41,530 nt of DNA, taken from M30B66 sp040882555 (GTDB lineage Bacteria > Bacteroidota > Bacteroidia > M30B66). Below the pieces are notes generated by a model. That model made no database searches. It saw only the letters and a list, made by a program, of their open reading frames with translations, and was not told the DNA's origin. Below are positions 1 through 8,500 of the stretch, piece after piece. The first letter of the stretch is position 1. Every line of letters begins with the position of its first letter. The position numbers and the translations under genes are program-made. The DNA is taken from contig JBBEBC010000028.1 of the NCBI GenBank assembly GCA_040882555.1, positions 1-41,530 on the forward strand, written 5' to 3'.

Positions 1-53
1 ACCGTATCTCAATAAATCAAATATTAATTAAGTGCCTACTTCAATTAAATTAT

Positions 54-380
54 ATGAAACTGCTGCTTGATGAAAATTTACCAAAGAAACTCAAGCTAGA
101 CTTTAGTGAATTTGAGATTATGACTGTTGTTGAAATGGGATGGGCTGGTCAGACTAATGGAGAATTACTCAAACTAATGATTGACAATGAGTTTGATGCT
201 TTATTAACTTTTGATAAAAATTTACAGCATCAACAAAATTTTAAAAAATATACACTTACTGTTTTTGTTATTGGAGCTACAAATAATACATATAATTCAA
301 TTCAACCATTAGTACACTTGATTAAAGAACATATAAGATCAAAACTAATTCCTGGTCCAATAGAAATCAAATATTCATAG
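54..380 (+). CDS. DUF5615 family PIN-like protein (putative toxin nuclease)
   Basis: This 108-residue protein opens with MKLLLDENLP, the hallmark start of DUF5615/Mut7-C-like PIN proteins. Candidate metal-binding acidic residues are D6-E7 near the N-terminus, E37, and D54 in the LLTFDKNL segment, which matches the family's LLTxDxDF motif. Family members are predicted Mg-dependent RNases and often sit downstream of a DUF433 antitoxin. Only 53 bases lie upstream in this window, so an antitoxin partner cannot be confirmed. The frame is open to the left edge, but no earlier ATG exists and the family N-terminus begins exactly at this ATG. An attC-like hairpin starts 4 bases after the stop, which would suit a toxin-antitoxin gene cassette. 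Family assignment is fairly sure; toxin activity is inferred. Confidence 0.75.
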   Translation: MKLLLDENLPKKLKLDFSEFEIMTVVEMGWAGQTNGELLKLMIDNEFDALLTFDKNLQHQQNFKKYTLTVFVIGATNNTYNSIQPLVHLIKEHIRSKLIPGPIEIKYS

Positions 381-383
381 CGG

Positions 384-442
384 CGCACAACAGCGCACAA
401 CCGCCATTTAAAAAACGGCGGTTGTGCGCGGACCGTTACGCG
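384..442. other. attC-like 59-bp imperfect palindrome (candidate gene-cassette recombination site)
   Basis: A perfect 13-bp inverted repeat (393-405 with 417-429, loop 406-416) is flanked by a second, imperfect pair: CGCACAAC at 384-391 and GTTACGCG at 435-442, which match as inverted repeats at 6 of 8 positions. The outer pair carries the AAC and GTT triplets that are invariant in integron attC R'' and R' boxes (consensus RYYYAAC and GTTRRRY; each copy here has one mismatch). Length and placement directly after a short toxin-like gene also fit. A simple transcription terminator is the alternative, but no T-run follows the stem on either strand. Confidence 0.4.
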
Positions 443-504
443 TCAATTCTTTGGTGACTTGCTAATCTCGAACGCTACCAATTGAACTTATCAATTAAAT
501 AAAA

Positions 505-777
505 ATGAAGTCAATTAAAGCTGCATTCATTCTTCTTTTCCTGCTCCTCATTTATATACCTTCTAAAGCTCAATACCAATAGCATATTGAGTTTATAAAT
601 GCCACACCTGAATTCACATAAGGACACAATTGCTCCACGTTTTTCTGGTGTTGATGCATCCTTATTTCGAAGAACGCAAAAGGAGGTAGGTTAAATGCAA
701 TTGCAGAAAAGTATGGCAATATACTTTTTCCTGAAAATTATTTTGAAAAACAAAAGGGTGTAATTAGCCGTCAATGA
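505..777 (+). pseudogene. Decayed secreted-protein gene with in-frame stops
   Basis: An ATG at 505 opens a clear lipophilic signal peptide (MKSIKAAFILLFLLLIYIP, then SKAQ as a cleavage site), but the frame stops at 580-582 (TAG), two residues after the predicted cleavage site. The same frame has further stops at 619-621 (TAA) and 652-654 (TGA), then stays open to 775-777 and reads like ordinary protein (for example NAIAEKYGNILFPENYFEKQ). This looks like the wreck of a gene for a small exported protein. The 25-residue peptide could in principle still be made. No family was recognised in the remnant. Confidence 0.45.
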
Positions 778-965
778 AGAGTTTAAGTCTTCTTTGTACT
801 GAAAACAAGTTACAGCATTTTAAGTAGGAATAATTGGTTTATCATTTAGGGCAAATAGCTTACCTTATAATCTGTGATAAGCCTTTTCAAGCGAGATTTT
901 CAGTCTCACGACTAACATGTAAATATTTATCAATAAATATAATTTGATTTAATTTTTAGAAATAC
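778..965. other. AT-rich spacer without a recognisable gene
   Basis: No credible coding frame was seen here. The only structure noted is an all-AT inverted repeat at 923-940 (ATATTTAT / ATAAATAT around CA), downstream of ggt. It has no GC core and no T-run, so it is not called a terminator. Confidence 0.4.
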
Positions 966-2678
966 CTAGTATCCTATCGCAGCCCCGTCGGGACTTGAAG
1001 AGTCTGCAGCCCCAATCATGACATTGTTTTTGGCATCCAATTGAATTCCCATGAGCATTCCCAATGAATTAACTACAACTAAGGTGTGATTCATCCCTTC
1101 AAGTGCTCCTTTGGTATCAGGTGATAGGAGGTTTCTCTCGTAGTATATTTTGTCGGGTAGCCATTGGTGATGAATCTTCATGGCCTCAATAGCCTTGTCG
1201 ATTTGCATGTCATAGGCCAATACATTCAGCACTGTTTGAAAAACAGTATTAATAATAGTTCTACCTCCCGGGCTTCCAATAACAAGAAACGGCTTACCGT
1301 CTTTTGCAATAATGGTAGGAGTCATACTTGAAAGCATTCTTTTTTCGGGTTGTATTAGATTCGGATTTGTTCCTACTAAGCCCGATGTAGTTGTATAACC
1401 GGGCTTTGGGTTAAAGTCGCCCATTTCATTATTAAAGATAAAACCCAGTTCTGGTGATCCCATGCCAGAGCCAAAGCCATGTTCTAAGGTATATGTCAAT
1501 GACACAGCATTGCCAGAAGCATCAAGTACAGAAAAATGCGTGGTGCTTTTGCCATCGTAGATTTGCCCAAATCTACTAGAGTCGCTCACTGATGCCTTAG
1601 ACATGTCGATATTTTCGAAACGCTTTAGGGCAAATTCTTTGGAAGTTAACTTATCAATGGGAGTATCTAAATTAAAATCGGGGTCTCCCAAATATTCTGC
1701 TCTGTCAGCAAAGGCTCTTCGCATAACTTCAGCCAGGAGATGAACATAGGCTGTTGAATTGAATTCTATAGAATCTAAATTGGCCAATTCCATGAGATTC
1801 ATCATTTCAACTAGTGCTACACCACCTGAACTAGGAGGTGACATTGAATAAATATCATAGCCTTTATAGTTTCCTTTTATTGGTTTTCTTTCAATTGCGG
1901 TGTAGAGTTTAAGGTCTTCCATGGTGATGATGCCTCCATTGTCTTGCATGAACTTTGCGATTTTTTCGGCAATACGACCTTTATAAAAACCATCTTGCCC
2001 ATGATCTCTTATTTCTGATAATGTATTAGCTAATTCAGGCTGTTTCCAAAGTTCTCCGAATTGAGTTAGCTCGCCCGAATCATTTTTGAAATAGTCATTC
2101 ATAAATGGAATGGGTGATTTGGTATTAAAATATATGGCGTCTTTTGAAAGGTTATAAGTAAGAGGAAAGCCATTTATTGCCACGTCAATAGCTGGTTGAA
2201 CAAGTTCTGCCCAAGGCAATTTCCCATATTTTTGATGAGCTAAGTAAAGACCCGCCACAGTTCCTGGAACCCCGATAGACTTGGCTCCTACATGATTAAC
2301 CGTTGATTCTTCACCGTATAAGTTTTTCCCTTTCGACAGATTTCCCTTATCATCTAAAAACATCGTTGGAGAGGCTTTCAGGGGCGCTTTCTCTCGAAAG
2401 TCAATGGTTGTAGTTGTTCCCGAGGAATCCATAAATACCAGAAAACCGCCTCCGCCAATATTTCCGGCACTTGGGTATGTTACCGCAAGCATAAAAGCAG
2501 TAGCTATTGAAGCATCAATAGCATTACCGCCTTTCTTAAGAATTTCTATTCCTGCTTCAGATGCTATCTTGCTACTCGATGCAACCATGCCATTTTGCGC
2601 ATATGTTTGACCTAGGGCATAATTGGCTGTCAATGAAAGAAATAGAAAGCTAATTGAAAATAGATGTATGTGTTTCAT
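966..2678 (-). CDS. ggt: Gamma-glutamyltranspeptidase (EC 2.3.2.2), secreted
   Basis: This is a 570-residue Ntn-hydrolase precursor that cleaves gamma-glutamyl bonds of glutathione and transfers or hydrolyses the glutamyl group in the periplasm. Residues 1-24 form a signal peptide ending ALGQ. R95 in FREKAP is the likely alpha-carboxylate ligand. The self-cleavage site precedes T379 in STTHFSVLD; T379 becomes the nucleophile of the small subunit. Downstream are the substrate-binding S450-S451 (MLSSMTPT) and the GSPGG loop at 468-472. Length matches the family, so the enzyme looks complete. It appears monocistronic: the next minus-strand gene upstream ends 271 bp away behind a terminator. No promoter of the TAnnTTTG type was seen directly upstream. 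Confidence 0.95.
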   Translation of the reverse strand: MKHIHLFSISFLFLSLTANYALGQTYAQNGMVASSSKIASEAGIEILKKGGNAIDASIATAFMLAVTYPSAGNIGGGGFLVFMDSSGTTTTIDFREKAPLKASPTMFLDDKGNLSKGKNLYGEESTVNHVGAKSIGVPGTVAGLYLAHQKYGKLPWAELVQPAIDVAINGFPLTYNLSKDAIYFNTKSPIPFMNDYFKNDSGELTQFGELWKQPELANTLSEIRDHGQDGFYKGRIAEKIAKFMQDNGGIITMEDLKLYTAIERKPIKGNYKGYDIYSMSPPSSGGVALVEMMNLMELANLDSIEFNSTAYVHLLAEVMRRAFADRAEYLGDPDFNLDTPIDKLTSKEFALKRFENIDMSKASVSDSSRFGQIYDGKSTTHFSVLDASGNAVSLTYTLEHGFGSGMGSPELGFIFNNEMGDFNPKPGYTTTSGLVGTNPNLIQPEKRMLSSMTPTIIAKDGKPFLVIGSPGGRTIINTVFQTVLNVLAYDMQIDKAIEAMKIHHQWLPDKIYYERNLLSPDTKGALEGMNHTLVVVNSLGMLMGIQLDAKNNVMIGAADSSSPDGAAIGY

Positions 2679-2890
2679 TATGGTTCTTTCGGGGGCTTCA
2701 CTGTTTTTAACGAAGTTAACTAAAGTGGTAGAATAGCTACTTGGAAATACAAACTTGCAATCTGTACCCTATTGCTATGTGAGAATTACTATCCAATCTT
2801 TTTTTGAAGGCTTGGCTAAAAGACTTCCGATTTCAATGTAAAAGGAGGCAAACAGCCAAATGTTCTAAATGCAAGTACTACAAACAGTAA

Positions 2891-2921
2891 TAAAACGAAA
2901 AACCCGGCTCATCACCGGGTT
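2891..2921 (-). terminator. Intrinsic terminator of the M43 protease gene
   Basis: A 7-bp stem (2901-2907 AACCCGG with 2915-2921 CCGGGTT, 7-nt loop) lies about 30 bp beyond the stop at 2950. Read on the minus strand it is followed by a T-rich tract (complement of 2891-2900). Confidence 0.75.
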
Positions 2922-2949
2922 CTTCTCTTATATAAACAATTGGAGTAAT

Positions 2950-5403
2950 TTATTTCCTCACTAAAATTCTGTGATGCTGATAGCTAGAACCATCGAAAAC
3001 TCTCACAAAATAAATTCCATCACTTAGGTCATTTAATTGAATCTCAACCCTTGGATGATCTTTAGATAAAGATATAGAAATCTTTTCTACCAATTGACCA
3101 AGATGATTATAAATTTCTATTGGCTCATTAATATCTGCTTCAGGCATAAGGCTAACAGTGAAGCTACCATTGTTTGGATTAGGATAAACAGAGATTATTT
3201 CATCAGAAATTTCTTCTGTTGCTTCAGTTTCACCCGCTAATCTTGCAAAAGATGATGAACCAATTTCAGCTCTTAATGTGTAGCAATCGTTCGCACTAAA
3301 TACTCCATTATAACCATATACATAGGCATAATAGGTTGTTGCTGCTCTTGTATTATTGTAAATGATACTTTCAGAAGTAGTTCCTCCATTTTGCGAGGTG
3401 GCAACTCTTGAAGACCCGCGATAAAGCTGAAGGTCATAATCATAAACCAAATTACTCAAGCTTACTTTCACGTTTCTCTGAGAGCTGGAATTGTTGAATC
3501 TAAACCAATCTTTATCAGTAGAAGTTCCCAAAGCAGCTTGAATATTGGTAGATAATGGAATTACCTTGGCAGCTGTTCTCGAATTATTGCTTTCATAGAT
3601 ATCAGAGCACGTTACAGGTGCTGCAGCTGTTGTAAATGAAGCGACAGCTGAATAAGAACTTGTTCCGAATGAACATACTGTTTGCACACGTAAATCATAC
3701 GATGTTGAAGGGTTTAAGCCTGTGAAGTTGTTTGTAGTTGAACTTACAGAAGCTGAACTCCAAGTAGAAACACTGCTTAATTTATAATCAAGGTTATAAG
3801 AAACTGCCCCGGTAACTGCATTGAAGCTTATTGATGCAGAAGAAGTAGTGATTGAGCTTGCAGATAAACCTGATGGGGTATTACAAACTGGTGGAGGAGC
3901 GATGTCATTTTCAATACTAACGCAGTAATCTTCAACTTCTCCATAAGCGAAAGTCTCACAAGTTGTAGAAGCAGCATTGTATTTCATGCTTACTCTGATA
4001 GTAGTATTTCCTGTTACTGCTGTCGCAGGAACTGTAAAGTTGCCATTTAAAGGCGAAGCAGTTGAAGCAGAGCCTTGATCATAGATAAGTTCTCCAGCAT
4101 CATCAAAATCTCCATCTCCATTCCAATCGGCCCAAACCCGACTGTATTCGTTATAAAGTGTACTCGTCCAAGCCGGAGTAATACTTAAGCTATACGAACT
4201 ACCTTTTGTAAACACAGCCGAACTAGCATACGATGCATAACCTCCGTTTGAGCCACTGTTGTTGGTATAGTTTCCTAGGCTTACTGAAGCAATGTATTCA
4301 TCCTGTGTAGTATTTCCTCTTGATGTGCAGTAGTTTAAGCAAGCACTTGGCTGAGAACATGGCGCACAATTACTTCCACCACAATCAATTCCTGTTTCAT
4401 CGCCATTTTGAATTCCATCTGTACAAGTTGGTTGAGGAGCTCCTCCGCAAGCGGGGGAAGTTAATAAAGCAGCTCTTGCTCCACCAGCGCCAAATAGGGC
4501 CTGCATTCTTGACTTCTGACCAGCCGAAAACATATACATACATGCATCATCGGTGTAGTCCATATAGTTCATGGTCATTTCAATAGGCGCACCTGAACAA
4601 GTGCTATAATGAGGATAAGTTGGACAACCGCCGTTTGATGTGTTATGCGTTGGTGTATCGTTAACGAAGTCGCTACCACATGTTGCATCTCCCCAAATAT
4701 GACGGAGGTTTAACCAGTGACCCACTTCATGAGTGGCAGTTCTTCCTTTATTAAAAGGTGCCGTGGCAGTTCCATTGGTTCCAAAATAACGGTAGTCTAT
4801 TACAATACCATCTGTTGTTGAACTAGCTGTTCCAGGAAAGGTTGCATATCCTAAAATGCTCCCTCCAATTTCGCATACCCACATGTTCAGATAGCGATTA
4901 GGATCCCAACCAGCAACACCGCCGGTAGAAGCACTTTTAACGGCATCGTTAGTACCAAATGAGCTTGTTCTTGTGCTCGATACCCTGTTAATTCCGTTGA
5001 ATGCAGATCCAGACGGAGTTTGGGAAGCAAGACAAAAATTGAATTCAGCATCAGCTGCTACAGCAGTGAAAGCAGAAGGAATTAATGAAGCATCAGAATT
5101 TAACTTGCGGAAATCGGCATTTAGAACCTGAATCTGAGTTAGTACCTGTGAATCAGAAATATTTTGGACACCAGATCGATAAACCACATGAACCACCACA
5201 GGAATATTAACTACTGCTCGATTTAGGGTATTATTAGCAATAGCCTGTTCTGTGTTTTGCTCAATATTTTGTTGCCTTTGCATGATCTCAGGGTGTTGAG
5301 ATTGAAGTTCATGTAAGTGCTCCATTGTGCCGCAAGCGCGTTGTGCGTTCATTGCCACGGTTCCTCCAAGGAACAAAGCAATACCTAAGTAAATTTTTCT
5401 CAT
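2950..5403 (-). CDS. Secreted M43 (cytophagalysin/pappalysin-like) zinc metalloprotease with T9SS type A sorting domain
   Basis: This is an 817-residue exported protease. The signal peptide covers about 1-20. The metzincin zinc site HEVGHWLNLRH spans 225-235 (H225, E226, H229, H235; Asn at the Gly/Asn position is tolerated in metzincins), and the Met-turn is MNYMD at 278-282. After the catalytic domain come a Cys-rich linker (about 325-360), a domain ending in the GEVEDY motif (488-493), a fibronectin-III module (about 505-595), a pre-peptidase C-terminal (PPC)-like domain (about 600-700), and from about 735 a type A sorting domain starting SVYPNPNNGSFTV. It should cross the outer membrane through the T9SS and be processed by PorU, whose gene lies just upstream. 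Its substrate is unknown. It has its own promoter and terminator. Confidence 0.93.
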   Translation of the reverse strand: MRKIYLGIALFLGGTVAMNAQRACGTMEHLHELQSQHPEIMQRQQNIEQNTEQAIANNTLNRAVVNIPVVVHVVYRSGVQNISDSQVLTQIQVLNADFRKLNSDASLIPSAFTAVAADAEFNFCLASQTPSGSAFNGINRVSSTRTSSFGTNDAVKSASTGGVAGWDPNRYLNMWVCEIGGSILGYATFPGTASSTTDGIVIDYRYFGTNGTATAPFNKGRTATHEVGHWLNLRHIWGDATCGSDFVNDTPTHNTSNGGCPTYPHYSTCSGAPIEMTMNYMDYTDDACMYMFSAGQKSRMQALFGAGGARAALLTSPACGGAPQPTCTDGIQNGDETGIDCGGSNCAPCSQPSACLNYCTSRGNTTQDEYIASVSLGNYTNNSGSNGGYASYASSAVFTKGSSYSLSITPAWTSTLYNEYSRVWADWNGDGDFDDAGELIYDQGSASTASPLNGNFTVPATAVTGNTTIRVSMKYNAASTTCETFAYGEVEDYCVSIENDIAPPPVCNTPSGLSASSITTSSASISFNAVTGAVSYNLDYKLSSVSTWSSASVSSTTNNFTGLNPSTSYDLRVQTVCSFGTSSYSAVASFTTAAAPVTCSDIYESNNSRTAAKVIPLSTNIQAALGTSTDKDWFRFNNSSSQRNVKVSLSNLVYDYDLQLYRGSSRVATSQNGGTTSESIIYNNTRAATTYYAYVYGYNGVFSANDCYTLRAEIGSSSFARLAGETEATEEISDEIISVYPNPNNGSFTVSLMPEADINEPIEIYNHLGQLVEKISISLSKDHPRVEIQLNDLSDGIYFVRVFDGSSYQHHRILVRK

Positions 5404-5457
5404 ATAGTATTTTGTAATTATTTGGTAATTTGAGCAAAATAAAAATTAGAAACAAGA

Positions 5458-5489
5458 CAAAAATATGAACTTAACTTACCTTTAATCAA
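5458..5489 (-). promoter_or_regulatory. Bacteroidota-type promoter of the M43 protease gene
   Basis: On the minus strand, TTG (5489-5487) is followed after 21 bp by TATTTTTG (5465-5458), matching the TAnnTTTG -7 box. Transcription would start near 5451, giving a leader of about 48 nt to the ATG at 5403. Confidence 0.5.
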
Positions 5490-5527
5490 GGGGATAGTGT
5501 TATAGGTTGGCGTGTATTTTCAAGACA

Positions 5528-5559
5528 TAAAAAAGCCGAGAAGTAATTGCTTCCCGGCT
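5528..5559 (-). terminator. Intrinsic terminator of porV-porU
   Basis: A 10-bp stem (5534-5543 with 5550-5559, 6-nt loop) has one imperfect pair that becomes a G-U wobble only when transcribed on the minus strand. It is followed on that strand by TTTT. It sits about 40 bp past the porU stop. Confidence 0.75.
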
Positions 5560-5597
5560 AATAAATATAACTTGAATGAAATTTTAATCTTTTCGGA

Positions 5598-8500
5598 TTA
5601 GTTAATCAAATACATTTTTCCAAAGCCACGTTCAAAATAGGTGTCAGCACCTGATTCACGGCGCTCTATATCTTTCCCATCGATAGATGTCATTACCCTG
5701 TAAAGATAAATTCCATTAGCAAGCCTATCGCCAAATTCATCTCTTCCATCCCAGGCATAATCTGTCACGTTTCTACCTATTCTAATTGTGCCCAATTCAT
5801 CCTTTCTAATGTCCTTAATTACCTTACCAGTGATGGTCATTATCTGAATTCTAAATTGATCAGGTACTTGTGAGCCAGTCAACGTAAAGACGAAATGCGT
5901 TTTAGTGCTAAATGGATTGGGATAGTTAAGAATATTGGTGATGGTACTTTTATTAACTACCTCAAAGGAGATACTATACTGAACTGAGCCACTTGCATTG
6001 TTTGACCGGTCTCTAGCTTTTACAATGAAATCGTAAGTTCCGTCTTCAAGGAATTCGGCTCTCCATAAAATTCTTGCTTTGTTATCGGGCAGGCTTCCTG
6101 GAATAAACTCCATAGCAGGAGTTGAGTTAAAGTAAACCGGCAGTGCCGTGTTTCCAGAAGGCAGTTTAAGATAGATCTGAAACGAACTAGTATCATCAAG
6201 AGCCAAGTAAGGGTTCTCATCTTTTAGCTGGATAGATATTTCAGGTTTTGGTGAAATGATATCCCCGTTTATAATATGTACTGCATCGAAAGTTACATCC
6301 AACAAGGGGTTTACGTTATCTGAACCAACATAGAAATTAAGTGAGCCAAGATTGTTAAACCTGAATTGCTCTGGTTGATCCATGTTTGGATTAGCTTCAA
6401 CCCAAATACTATTCAATCCTGAATATGGAAGCGTTGATACAGCAACAGTATCAAAAAGAATCTCACCCGGTGCTAATGGCTTTTGTCTGCTGTAGTTAAC
6501 AGGGAAAATATTCCTATTTATGTCCTGAATCCAATATGCAACAAGCATACTATCCATAGGCAACTCACTAATATTTTGTATGGCTATAGCTAGCTTTAAG
6601 CTATCACCCTGTTGAAGGGTATCGTTGTATAAATACAAACCTGCCAAAGGATTTAAAGCACACTCAGGAACTGGGTCAAAGCTCAATTGCCAGCGATCTA
6701 ATTGAACAGGTGTTCTTAAAGAATCATCACGCATAAAAGCGTTTAAACGAACATAGGTGTAGTTATCAAGACCAATAATTGGGGAAAGGTCAATATCTCC
6801 GTTAGCACCTGTGGTAGCTTCAAGAATGATATTTTCTTGCCCGTTCGGGCGAATGCCTTTTACCTGAATTCGAATGCTATCGAGAGGATTATCAACATTC
6901 TTCGATTTCCAGCTAAGGGTATCCCAGCCTGAGCCAGGACCAATAAGCGTTGAAGTGAAATCACCGCTTACCCAGCTGTTAAACATAGGTGCAGAGAGTG
7001 ATAAGTTAGCATTTGCCGAATCGGCAATCATTTCAATGGCGGTTTCGGGATGTCCCTTTTTTACCATGAAAATATAAGGATACTCGTTTGGTAGAGTGCT
7101 AATGCTATCTGCTCCCAAATCAAGGAAAGCTTGCATCACACTTGGATCCCAATTCTGATAATTTCCATAAATCCAGGTGTAGGCTAGAATGTAATGCCCA
7201 TTTGGAACAGCGTTTAACATATCGCGCATGGCGATCATTTCATTGGCTCCAGCTTCATTTCGGAATACGAAATTTGCCATCCTATTTCCGTTTTTACACT
7301 GACAGGTATTATTGAACTGACCATATTGATTGCCTTCTTCCCAGCAGTTTTCTGGCGAAAGCCAGGGTAATAGAGTAACAGAGTCAATTACTGCAATGTA
7401 GATAGCACCATCCAGGCTACAGCCTGCATCTGCCCAAACTTCGGCATCGATTTTATAAGAAGTAGCCCATAATTCATCAATTTCCCAAGGGAAACCATAT
7501 GCATTACAGCTGAGTTCTTTTGCGTTGGTTACAAAATCAAAATATCGCTCACTTCTTTGATAATTAATTTGGTTAAACTGATTCTTTTTAAATTGAAAGA
7601 AATGATCCTGAGCCCAACCTCTTTGACCTGAAATATACTGGAATGAACTTTCTTTCCATTGATATGAACCACCTGGCAATGAGTCGGGAGAAACCCTCCA
7701 GAAAATCACCATGCTATCCTGCATCACAAGAGGCAAATCCCAGTTTAAAACCCCTCCAGATTGATTAATCGTTTGAGTAATCTTGAATGGACTATTGAAT
7801 AAATCGGTCGTATCAGCTTCAAAGATGTAGTTTCTCACTGGTGCAAAAGGATCGCCAGTAGAAGCTCTCAGAGTTACTGTATTATTAGGCACTACAGCAA
7901 ATTCATAAGGCCATACAGGAAGTACTTCGGCTGAGCGAATGAGAAGTGTTGCAGATATATTATTATTGGTTTCTGATAACTCATCCCTCTGATTAAGAGG
8001 ATCTATTCTTATATCGAAGGTATTAATCCCAACACCTCCTTTAATGATATCAGTAACAGGCATGGCGATAACCAAGGTATCGCGGAAATAAGGGTTGCCG
8101 ATAAGTCTTGAGTAAGTAGTTGTAAGCCCAGAATTTGGGAAATTCCTCACCACTTCCACCGTTAGCGGTGCATCGATAGCGCGTCCCACATTGGATACAA
8201 CAATATTCAATCTAAAAGAATCTACCTCTGTTGTAACATCTTCAGGGTTGAAAAATACATCGGGCTGTGTGGTAAAATAATCAGGTAAAGGAGCTCCATT
8301 TAGAGCAACACCAGGGTCGCCGTGAAGCGTAGTTTCTAAAATGACCGCTTTTCTGAAAGGGTCTGTTGAATAAACTGCTCTTGCAGTTCTTTTCATATTC
8401 ATCGCCATGGGCTCTCCATAATACCTTTGCGACATATATCTATATAATGTATCAGTATAAGTATGCAGCTGATTAGGAATTCCAAGAGCAACAGAAGCTA

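Noticed and set aside
1..53. Possible upstream DUF433 antitoxin end or a second attC-like site at the left edge
   Set aside because: Only nine in-frame residues before a TAA at 29-31, and ACCGTAT at the edge lacks a full R' box; too little sequence.
923..940. All-AT inverted repeat as a dif site or ggt terminator
   Set aside because: Eight-bp arms of pure AT arise readily in this DNA; no GC core, T-run or match to a XerC/D site.
4320..4586. Plus-strand frames opposite the M43 protease, PorU, giant PKD gene (e.g. 24121-24429, 26981-27289) and secA
   Set aside because: They are antisense or out-of-frame to long genes with clear domains and have no recognisable motif.
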